A stretch of DNA of 35,082 nucleotides, from contig CAKQRE010000018.1 of assembly GCA_934271265.1 (NCBI GenBank), forward strand, positions 1 through 35,082. The letters run 5' to 3'. Both the position numbers and the translations under genes were made by a program. Under the pieces are notes generated by a model. That model made no database searches. It was given only the letters and a program-made list of their open reading frames with translations, and was not told the origin of the DNA. Positions within the stretch are counted from its first letter, which is position 1; each line of letters starts with the position of its first letter. This DNA comes from an uncultured Clostridia bacterium (GTDB lineage: Bacteria > Bacillota > Clostridia > Christensenellales > Borkfalkiaceae). This document shows, in pieces, positions 16,822-23,961 of this stretch.

Positions 16822-19649
16822 TCGTTTTTCTCCTTGGCGAAAATTCGGGCAAGAAACTGCCCGGTATAACTCTCCTTGACCCCGGCGACTTCTTCCGGCG
16901 TTCCGCACGCGACGAGCGTGCCGCCCTTGTCTCCGCCTTCCGGTCCCAGATCGACGACGTAATCGGCAACCTTCACCACGTCGAGATTATGCTCGATCAC
17001 GACGACGGTGTTGCCGGAATCTCTCAGTTTGTCCAGAATACCGATCAGCTTGTCCACGTCGTAACTGTGAAGACCCGTCGTGGGTTCGTCGAGGATATAA
17101 AGCGTTCTTCCCGTCGACCTCTTGGAAAGCTCGGTCGCGAGTTTCACCCTCTGCGCCTCGCCGCCCGACAACGTGGTGGACGACTGACCGAGTTTGATAT
17201 ACCCGAGCCCGACTTCCTGCAAAGTTTTCACCTTATTGTACGCTCTCGGAATGTTCTGAAAGAATTCCACGCCTTCGTCCACCGTCATATCCAGAACGTC
17301 GGCAATAGACTTTCCTTTGTATTTCACTTCGAGGGTCTCGTGATTGTATCTCTTGCCCTTGCATACCTCGCAGGGGACGAATACGTCCGGCAGAAAGTGC
17401 ATTTCGATCTTGATGATGCCGTCGCCCGAACAACGTTCGCATCTGCCGCCCGAAACGTTGAAAGAAAATCTGCCCGCCTTATATCCTCTCTCGCGGGCGT
17501 CCGGCGAGGTGGCGAAGATCTCGCGGATGATCGTGAAAAGCCCCGTATAGGTCGCGGGATTGCTTCTCGGCGTCCTGCCGATGGGAGACTGATCGATCGC
17601 GATCACGTTGTCGAAATATTCCGTTCCCGCGATCTCGTCGTAATCGCCGGTGCGCATCTTCGCATTGTTGAGTTTATTCGACATCACGGGGAGAAGGACT
17701 TCGTTCACGAGAGAACTCTTGCCGCTTCCGGATACCCCCGTGACCGCGGTGAACAACCCGACGGGGAAAGACACGTCGAGATTTTTCAGATTGTTCTGTC
17801 TCGCCCCTTTCACGGTGAGCCACCTGCCGTCCGGCACCTTGCGCGACGCGGGAATATAAATTTTCCGTCTGCCCGAAAGGTAATCGCCCGTGATCGAACG
17901 GGGACAGGCGCAGATATCTTCCAGCGTGCCCGCCGCGACGACTTCTCCGCCGTGCACGCCCGCTTTCGGTCCGATGTCCACGATATAATCCGCCGCACGC
18001 ATCGTATCCTCGTCGTGTTCGACCACGATGAGGGTATTGCCGAGGTCGCGCAGTCTTTCCAGCGTTCCGATCAGTTTCTCGTTGTCTCTCTGATGAAGCC
18101 CGATGCTCGGCTCGTCGAGGATATACAAAACCCCCGTGAGCCCGCTGCCGATCTGCGTCGCGAGGCGGATCCTCTGCGCTTCCCCGCCCGAAAGCGTCCC
18201 GGCGCTTCTCGAGAGGGTCAGATAGTCGAGACCGACGTCTTTCAAAAAGTTCAGACGCGCGCAAATTTCTTTGATAATCGACTTACCGATCAACTTCTGC
18301 GTTTCCGTAAGCGAAAGATCGTTCATGAAATCGATCGCTTTTCCGACGGAGAGATCGCACAGATCGGCAATGTTTTTTCCGCCCACCGTAACGGCAAGCG
18401 CTTCTTTTTTCAGTCTTTTTCCGTTGCAGCAGGCGCACGGAGAAGACACCATATATTTCTCGATCTCGCCCTTGGTGTAATCGCTCGTCGTTTCGCGGTA
18501 ACGCCGTTCGAGGTTCGGGATCACCCCTTCGTAAGCGGAATAATAATTTCCGCTGAAGGTGCGCGTGCGGTAACTCATGTGCACCTTTTCTCCGTGCGTA
18601 CCGTACAAAAGAAGGTCGAGCACTTCGGGGGAAAGATCCTTCACGGGAACGTCGAGGCTGAATCCGTACTGTTTCGACAAAGAGGTGAAATACATTTCCG
18701 CCATCTTGCCGTTATCGAGGTTCCACCCCGTTACGGTGAGCGCGCCCTGGCGAAGCGTGCGGTTCGGATCTCCGATCACGAGCTTCGGATCGATCTTCGT
18801 GGTATACCCGAGCCCGTTACACTCGGGACATGCTCCGTACGGATTGTTGAAGGAAAAGAGCCGCGGCTCGATCTCTTCGACGGAAATGCCGCATTCCGGA
18901 CAACTGTAATTGGTGGAATACAGCGTATCCTTCCCTTCGCAGGAGATCACGACGAGCCCTTCCGCCAGTTTGAGCGCCGTTTCGAGGCTGTCCGTCAGTC
19001 TCTTTCTCATGCCCTCTTTTACGACGAGACGATCTACGACGACGGAGATCGTGTGTTTGACGTTCTTTTCCAGTTTGATTTCTTCGGAAAGGTCGTACAC
19101 GGAACCGTCGATCATCACGCGGGCGTAACCGCTTTTCCGATAGCCTTCGAGCTGTTTGCCGTATTCCCCTTTTCTTCCCCGCACAACGGGTGCGTTGACG
19201 AGGATTTTATTTCCCGCCGGCATCGCAAGCACCTGTTCCGCGATCTGATCGACCGTTATTTTTTCGATCACTCTGCCGCATTGCGGACAGTGCGGCGTGC
19301 CGACGCGGGCATACAGTAAACGAAGATAATCGTAGATCTCCGTCACCGTTCCCACCGTGGAACGGGGGTTGTTCGACGTGGTTTTCTGATCGATGGAAAT
19401 GGCGGGCGAAAGCCCTTCGATACTCTCCACGTCCGGTTTTTCCATCTGTCCGAGGAACATTCTCGCATAACTCGAAAGGCTTTCCATATACTTTCTCTGC
19501 CCTTCGGCGAAAATGGTATCGAAAGCGAGCGTCGATTTTCCGCTTCCGGAAAGCCCCGTGAACACCACGAGCTTGTCCCTCGGGATGGTGAGATCCACGT
19601 TCTTCAGATTGTTTTCTCTTGCGCCTTTGATTTTAATGTAGTTTATCAT
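16818..19649 (-). CDS. uvrA: Excinuclease ABC subunit A (UvrA)
   Basis: Damage-recognition ATPase of nucleotide excision repair; it loads UvrB at lesions. The 943 residues contain two ABC cassettes: Walker A GLSGSGKS at 32-39 and GVSGSGKS near 632-640, and the signature LSGGEAQR in both halves. Zinc sites are visible with CPQC and CPEC in the first half and a third with C-x2-C pairs around GRCERC and CEVCKGKRY. It lies 36 bases after uvrB in the same direction. I found no clear LexA site near the operon. Confidence 0.98.
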   Translation of the reverse strand: MINYIKIKGARENNLKNVDLTIPRDKLVVFTGLSGSGKSTLAFDTIFAEGQRKYMESLSSYARMFLGQMEKPDVESIEGLSPAISIDQKTTSNNPRSTVGTVTEIYDYLRLLYARVGTPHCPQCGRVIEKITVDQIAEQVLAMPAGNKILVNAPVVRGRKGEYGKQLEGYRKSGYARVMIDGSVYDLSEEIKLEKNVKHTISVVVDRLVVKEGMRKRLTDSLETALKLAEGLVVISCEGKDTLYSTNYSCPECGISVEEIEPRLFSFNNPYGACPECNGLGYTTKIDPKLVIGDPNRTLRQGALTVTGWNLDNGKMAEMYFTSLSKQYGFSLDVPVKDLSPEVLDLLLYGTHGEKVHMSYRTRTFSGNYYSAYEGVIPNLERRYRETTSDYTKGEIEKYMVSSPCACCNGKRLKKEALAVTVGGKNIADLCDLSVGKAIDFMNDLSLTETQKLIGKSIIKEICARLNFLKDVGLDYLTLSRSAGTLSGGEAQRIRLATQIGSGLTGVLYILDEPSIGLHQRDNEKLIGTLERLRDLGNTLIVVEHDEDTMRAADYIVDIGPKAGVHGGEVVAAGTLEDICACPRSITGDYLSGRRKIYIPASRKVPDGRWLTVKGARQNNLKNLDVSFPVGLFTAVTGVSGSGKSSLVNEVLLPVMSNKLNNAKMRTGDYDEIAGTEYFDNVIAIDQSPIGRTPRSNPATYTGLFTIIREIFATSPDARERGYKAGRFSFNVSGGRCERCSGDGIIKIEMHFLPDVFVPCEVCKGKRYNHETLEVKYKGKSIADVLDMTVDEGVEFFQNIPRAYNKVKTLQEVGLGYIKLGQSSTTLSGGEAQRVKLATELSKRSTGRTLYILDEPTTGLHSYDVDKLIGILDKLRDSGNTVVVIEHNLDVVKVADYVVDLGPEGGDKGGTLVACGTPEEVAGVKESYTGQFLARIFAKEKNE

Positions 19650-19685
19650 TGCACTTCTTCTATTTTATGACCGACGGAAGATCTT

Positions 19686-21653
19686 TTATCTGCCCGTCCT
19701 CATTTTTTGTTTCAGTTTCGCGATGGTATCGCGGATCTCGATGCACTTTTCGAAATCGAGATTTGCGGAAGCGACCTTCATCAGAGCTTTCAGCTTTTCG
19801 ATCTCCTCCGGGATATCTCCCGCCCCGATCTCTTTCGTCCTGTCCGTTTTTTTGCTGATCTCAAGGGTATTCACGATCTTTTTTACGATCGTTTTCGGCA
19901 CGATGCCGTGTTCTTCGTTATATTTCTGCTGGATCGCCCTTCTTCTCGAAGTCTCGTCCATGGCGCGTTTCATGCTGTCCGTCACGACGTCCGCATACAT
20001 GATCACCCTGCCCTCGGCATTTCGCGCCGTTCTGCCGATCGTCTGGATCAGCGCGGTATCGCTTCTTAAAAAACCTTCCTTATCGGCGTCGAGAATGGCA
20101 ACGAGTTTCACTTCGGGAAGGTCAAGCCCCTCGCGGAGAAGGTTGATCCCCACGAGTACGTCGATATCGCCGCGACGGAGTTCCTGTATGATATCGATAC
20201 GCTCTAAGGTATCCACGTCGCTGTGCATATAGCGCACTTTTACCGCCTGTTCTTTCAGATAATCGGTCAGACTTTCCGCCATGCGCTTGGTCAGCGTTGT
20301 CACCAGCACCCTGCCGCCGGAGGATATCACCTTTCCGATCTCCCCCTGCAGATCGTCGATCTGCCCTTTCGTCGGGCGGACTTCCACCGGAGGATCGAGA
20401 AGCCCCGTGGGACGAATGATCTGTTCGGCAAGATTGTCCGCATGATCGAGCTCGTAGCGGGCGGGCGTTGCGGAAATGCAGATCAGTTGCCCGACGCGCG
20501 CGTCGAATTCCTCGAATTTCAGCGGTCGGTTGTCGTACGCCGAGCGAAGGCGGAATCCGAAATCGACAAGATTCTGCTTGCGTGAACGGTCGCCGTTGTA
20601 CATGGCGCGGATTTGCGGGATCGTCATATGGCTTTCGTCGATAAACACCACAAAATCCTTCGGGAAGTAATCGAGAAGAGTGAACGGAGGTTCGCCTTCC
20701 TTTCTGCCGTCGAAATAGCGGCTGTAGTTTTCCACGCCGCTGCAATAACCGATCTCCCGCATCATTTCGAGATCGTACCTCGTGCGGGAAAGAAGCCTTT
20801 GCGCCTCGAGCAGTTTATCCTGTTTTTTAAGCGCCTCCACTTCGTTTGTCATATCCGTCTCGATGCGCTTTAGACAGTCTTCCATCTTTTCGTCGGATAC
20901 GGCGTAATGGCTCGCGGGGAAAATCGCCACGTGTTTCAGCTCCTTCACCGCTTTTCCGCTTAAAAACTCACATTCGGAGATCCTCTCGATCTCGTCGCCG
21001 AAGAACTCCACGCGGATGTAGATCTCGTCGTTCGAAGCGGGAAAGATCTCCACCACGTCTCCCCGCACGCGGAAGGACGAACGGGTAAAGTCGATATCTT
21101 TTCTTTCGTATTGTCTGGAAACGAGTTTTCTCATCAACTCGTCGCGATCGAGCGTCATCCCTTCGCGCAGGGAGATGGCAAGGGCAAAATACTCTTCCGG
21201 CGCGCCGAGCCCGTAAATGCAGGAAACGGAAGCCACCACGATCACATCCCGCCGCTCCGCTAAGGAACAGGTCGCGCTGTGGCGCAGCTTATCGATCTCG
21301 TCGTTGATGGAAAGATCTTTTTCGATATAGGTATCGGTCGATGGAATGTAAGATTCCGGCTGATAATAATCGTAATAAGAGACGAAATATTCCACGCGGT
21401 TCTCGGGGAAAAACTCTCTCAGCTCGTTGCACAGCTGCGCCGCAAGCGTTTTGTTGTGCGCGATCACGAGGGTCGGGCGCTGCACGTTTGCGATCACGTT
21501 CGCCATCGTGAACGTTTTACCGCTCCCGGTAACGCCGACGAGCACCTGCTCCCTAAGCCCGTCTTCAAGCCCCTCGGTCAGGCTTTTTATCGCCTGCGGC
21601 TGATCACCCGTCGGGGAATATTCGGAATGTAAAATAAATTTCTTTTGTTCCAT
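19686..21653 (-). CDS. uvrB: Excinuclease ABC subunit B (UvrB)
   Basis: The helicase-like central subunit of excision repair that receives DNA from UvrA and recruits UvrC. In 655 residues it shows Walker A GVTGSGKT at 40-47, a beta-hairpin region with SYYDYYQPE, the DESH box, helicase motifs with GINLLREGLDLPEV, and a UVR domain at the C-terminus (about 615-652) that contacts UvrC. It precedes uvrA. The 94-base gap upstream holds an AT-rich stretch that could contain a promoter, but I see no convincing pair of hexamers or SOS box. Confidence 0.98.
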   Translation of the reverse strand: MEQKKFILHSEYSPTGDQPQAIKSLTEGLEDGLREQVLVGVTGSGKTFTMANVIANVQRPTLVIAHNKTLAAQLCNELREFFPENRVEYFVSYYDYYQPESYIPSTDTYIEKDLSINDEIDKLRHSATCSLAERRDVIVVASVSCIYGLGAPEEYFALAISLREGMTLDRDELMRKLVSRQYERKDIDFTRSSFRVRGDVVEIFPASNDEIYIRVEFFGDEIERISECEFLSGKAVKELKHVAIFPASHYAVSDEKMEDCLKRIETDMTNEVEALKKQDKLLEAQRLLSRTRYDLEMMREIGYCSGVENYSRYFDGRKEGEPPFTLLDYFPKDFVVFIDESHMTIPQIRAMYNGDRSRKQNLVDFGFRLRSAYDNRPLKFEEFDARVGQLICISATPARYELDHADNLAEQIIRPTGLLDPPVEVRPTKGQIDDLQGEIGKVISSGGRVLVTTLTKRMAESLTDYLKEQAVKVRYMHSDVDTLERIDIIQELRRGDIDVLVGINLLREGLDLPEVKLVAILDADKEGFLRSDTALIQTIGRTARNAEGRVIMYADVVTDSMKRAMDETSRRRAIQQKYNEEHGIVPKTIVKKIVNTLEISKKTDRTKEIGAGDIPEEIEKLKALMKVASANLDFEKCIEIRDTIAKLKQKMRTGR

Positions 21654-21747
21654 AACCTGTCACCGAAAAGCCTGATATAGCAATAAAAAGAGAATAAACG
21701 ACTTATAGGGGCATATTTCCATCAAAAACCGCCGTGTTCGGACGTCG

Positions 21748-22104
21748 CTATCCGAAAAGCCGGTAAAGGATCTTCGTGAACAGAAACGCCGCCGCGGAAC
21801 CGATCGCCGCGACCGCGATTTTAAACGCCGCGGAAGAATACAGTTTCCTTCTCTCCGAACCGTAGCAACGGGCTTTCAGTTTCGGGGTAAGACAAAGCAT
21901 TTTCCCGTTTTCCCCTTCGCAGCGGATCACGTCGAGATAACCTTCCGCCTGCAGAACGTCGAGCGTGCGCCCGAGAGAACACGCATTTTCCTTTTTCGTT
22001 TTCGTCAGCGCACAGAGTTTCTCTTCATCCGTCAGACAGGAATCGCGATCGCCGCAAAGAACGAGCACCGCCTTCACGAGGCATGCCTCCCTCCTGCTCA
22101 GCAT
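21748..22104 (-). CDS. Small winged-helix-like protein with a C-terminal membrane anchor
   Basis: Unknown function. In 118 residues, an N-terminal helical region with a pattern like a winged helix (about 1-75, including SLGRTLDVLQAEGYLDVIRCEG) is followed by a basic stretch and a single hydrophobic helix at about 92-115. It overlaps the preceding gene by seven bases. The neighbour has the same layout, so the two could form a heteromeric, membrane-tethered DNA-binding or signalling pair; this is inference. It lies directly upstream of uvrB. Confidence 0.7.
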   Translation of the reverse strand: MLSRREACLVKAVLVLCGDRDSCLTDEEKLCALTKTKKENACSLGRTLDVLQAEGYLDVIRCEGENGKMLCLTPKLKARCYGSERRKLYSSAAFKIAVAAIGSAAAFLFTKILYRLFG

Positions 22105-22463
22105 AACGCCACCGCCGTAAGAACCGCGACCGCCGCGCCGACGAAACCGCCCGTAAACGCTACAAGAAAAAGCAAAAAGAAAGGAACGCGCACGCGGATC
22201 TCTCCCTTCTCCTTTTCTGCTTTCTCCTCTTGCTCCGGCAGAAACGCCTTCGGCAAGGTTTTGAAAAGGAAGACTTCTCCGTCGCGATAACGAACGTCTA
22301 TCGCTTCCGCCCGTTTCAGGATCGTAAGATCCCGATCGATCTCGTCTTTCGTATCATACGATCTGTTTTCCCCTTCCGTCAACGAGCGATAGCTCACCAC
22401 GCGGTAAGAACCGTCGCTCAGCGTTTTCAGACGGGAAAGCAGACGAACAGCACCTGCATCCAT
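22098..22463 (-). CDS. Small winged-helix-like membrane-anchored protein, partner of the next gene
   Basis: Unknown function, 121 residues. An N-terminal domain (about 1-72, with SYDTKDEIDRDLTILKRAE and a beta-hairpin-like VRYRDGEVFLF) resembles a winged helix. It is followed by an acidic/lysine linker and a C-terminal hydrophobic helix at about 94-120. No ribosome site is visible before the ATG, and an AT-rich TTATATACATA directly precedes the start, which would fit a leaderless transcript. The order 22463 to 21748 to uvrB suggests co-transcription with excision repair. Confidence 0.7.
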   Translation of the reverse strand: MDAGAVRLLSRLKTLSDGSYRVVSYRSLTEGENRSYDTKDEIDRDLTILKRAEAIDVRYRDGEVFLFKTLPKAFLPEQEEKAEKEKGEIRVRVPFFLLFLVAFTGGFVGAAVAVLTAVALC

Positions 22464-22519
22464 TATGTATATAAGAAAACGGGAAGCGAAAGTTTAAATA
22501 AAATACGCCGATAATCGAC

Positions 22520-22816
22520 TTATCCCTTTGCATTTGCCGAAACAGCCACCGCCGCGAAAAACAGTATGATCACAATCAGACAGAAAACGGTTCCGACCAA
22601 AGAGAGAACGAACGCCCAGCGAAGGGTCTGCGATTTCTCCGTTTTTCCTCTCGAAACCGAAAGACATAAAGCCGGCAGGGAGAAAAAGATACCCGCGCCG
22701 AACAAAAAAGAGGTTAAAATACCGCACAGCGCGAGGATCATCGGCGTTCGCACATAAGAACGCCTGCGCCCGGGTTCGCACTTCGCCGCGTTGTCGTATT
22801 GCCGCGTTTCTTCCAT
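22520..22816 (-). CDS. Small two-helix membrane protein (DUF4190-like)
   Basis: A 98-residue protein with a short polar N-terminus (about 24 residues), then hydrophobic segments at about 26-52 and 66-93 separated by a lysine/arginine-containing loop. This pattern resembles the small DUF4190-type membrane proteins, whose function is not known. The start has GGGAGG eight bases upstream. It has its own promoter and a leader hairpin, so it is expressed separately from rpsU and may or may not read through to the genes downstream. Confidence 0.7.
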   Translation of the reverse strand: MEETRQYDNAAKCEPGRRRSYVRTPMILALCGILTSFLFGAGIFFSLPALCLSVSRGKTEKSQTLRWAFVLSLVGTVFCLIVIILFFAAVAVSANAKG

Positions 22817-22877
22817 TTTGTCTTCCTCCCGTACTATTTTTCCCTTTGTCGCGAAAATTATGTATTCATAACGTCGC

Positions 22878-22894
22878 CCGGCGGAAACCGCCGG
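22878..22894 (-). promoter_or_regulatory. Strong GC hairpin in the leader of the small membrane protein
   Basis: CCGGCGG pairs perfectly with CCGCCGG around a three-base loop, 62 bases before the start codon at 22816 and just after the expected transcription start. It could stabilise the 5' end. Confidence 0.5.
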
Positions 22895-22916
22895 CTTATT
22901 ACACTACTCCTACTAT

Positions 22917-22945
22917 ATTATATCACATTTTTTCGGCGATATCAA
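22917..22945 (-). promoter_or_regulatory. Promoter of the small membrane protein gene
   Basis: On the minus strand TTGATA (22945-22940) and TATAAT (22922-22917) have exactly 17 bases between them. Confidence 0.8.
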
Positions 22946-23009
22946 GAAGAATTGCCGGCATTTCCCTTCCTTAACGCGACATTTTGTTTCTCCGCGCGAA
23001 AAAGCAAAC

Positions 23010-23043
23010 AAAAAAAGACGGCGAGGTTTTTCTCCACGCCGCG
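23010..23043 (-). terminator. Terminator after the unknown rpsU-downstream gene
   Basis: On the minus strand a CGGCG/CGCCG stem with weaker inner pairing is followed by TCTTTTTTTG. It lies 61 bases after the stop at 23104. Confidence 0.7.
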
Positions 23044-23103
23044 CTTTTTCCGTACCGTTTCCCCGCCTGCCGACTGTCGCATAGGGAAAAACAAGCTCCG
23101 CCC

Positions 23104-23514
23104 TCATTCCCCGCGGATATACCGCTCTACGCCACGCTCTTCGTCATACCGCTCGACCGCCGCGAGATATTTTTCCGAAAGCCGAAGGAGATATCTCTCC
23201 CTTTCCGTATACGAAAGGGAAGCGAAATATTCCTTATCCATCAACCGGTCGAGAGCGTCCGACGGTCTGCCGCAGCGATCGAGCATGGATCTCACGTCGT
23301 CGTAAAAACTTTCGTCTTCTTCCGTCCTGCCCCGCACGCTGCGAACGACCTGCGCGCGGTAATACTTTTCGATGACGGAAGGCTGCAGCCCGTCGTCCGA
23401 AGCCTTCTGTTTTTCCGATTCCATTTCTTTTTTGTAATCCTGCCAGAAGCGGTTTTTCAGTCTCATTTTCGCCTCTTTTGCAGCAGATTTGATACTTTTT
23501 ACCTGATTTCCCAT
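23104..23514 (-). CDS. Charged helical protein of unknown function
   Basis: No family recognised. The 136 residues are almost entirely helical by composition, rich in Arg, Lys, Glu and Asp, with no signal peptide or membrane helix. GGGGGA lies four bases before the ATG at 23514, and a hairpin with an AACGGCG stem lies in the leader. It is bounded by the rpsU terminator upstream and its own terminator downstream, so it appears to be a single-gene unit or read-through product of rpsU. A nucleic-acid or ribosome-associated role is possible from charge and neighbourhood only. Confidence 0.7.
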   Translation of the reverse strand: MGNQVKSIKSAAKEAKMRLKNRFWQDYKKEMESEKQKASDDGLQPSVIEKYYRAQVVRSVRGRTEEDESFYDDVRSMLDRCGRPSDALDRLMDKEYFASLSYTERERYLLRLSEKYLAAVERYDEERGVERYIRGE

Positions 23515-23583
23515 TTTATCCCCCTTTTATCGCCGTTTCCGCGGAACACGAAAATAACGGCGTTTTCAAACTTTTTGAACACG

Positions 23584-23614
23584 AAAAAACACCCGACGAA
23601 TCTTCATCGGGTGT
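23584..23614 (-). terminator. Terminator of rpsU
   Basis: On the minus strand ACACCCGA (23614-23607) pairs with TCGGGTGT (23596-23589), followed by a run of T. It lies 36 bases after the rpsU stop codon. Confidence 0.85.
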
Positions 23615-23649
23615 AAAAAATTTATTTTTTCGTGCGCAAGCGAAAAGCC

Positions 23650-23829
23650 TTAGCCTTTCACGCTTCTCTTTCTTGCCGCTTCCGCTTTCTTTTTACGTCT
23701 CACGGAAGGTTTTTCGTAATGTTCTTTACGACGCAAATCTCCGATGATACCGTCACGGGAGCATTTTCTCTTAAATCTGCGAAGCGCGCTGTCGAGCGAT
23801 TCGTTTTCTCCGACTTTGATAGTAGACAT
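23650..23829 (-). CDS. rpsU: Small ribosomal subunit protein bS21
   Basis: A basic 59-residue protein of the 30S subunit near the anti-Shine-Dalgarno region, involved in initiation. The sequence shows the family pattern of an N-terminal strand (STIKVGENE), the ALRRFKRKCSRDGI helix and an Arg/Lys-rich tail with RRKEHYEKPS. I place the start at the ATG at 23829, with GGAGG seven bases upstream; a TTG two codons earlier is less likely. It has a perfect consensus promoter and its own terminator, as expected for a highly expressed gene. Confidence 0.97.
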   Translation of the reverse strand: MSTIKVGENESLDSALRRFKRKCSRDGIIGDLRRKEHYEKPSVRRKKKAEAARKRSVKG

Positions 23830-23881
23830 CCACAACCCTCCTTTGCCCTCGGCATTTAGTGGCTTTCAAAAAAGCACACAA

Positions 23882-23910
23882 ATTATAACAAATCGGGAAA
23901 AAGTTGTCAA
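23882..23910 (-). promoter_or_regulatory. Consensus promoter of rpsU
   Basis: On the minus strand TTGACA (23910-23905), a 17-base spacer and TATAAT (23887-23882): a perfect match to the sigma-A consensus. Confidence 0.92.
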
Positions 23911-23961
23911 GCGTTTTTCTTCCGATTTACGCTTTTCGACAAATTCTTCTCTCTTTCCCGA

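Noticed and set aside
21654..21747. LexA/SOS box ahead of uvrBA
   Set aside because: No GAAC-N4-GTTC type palindrome occurs in the uvrB upstream region or in the leaders of the genes before it.
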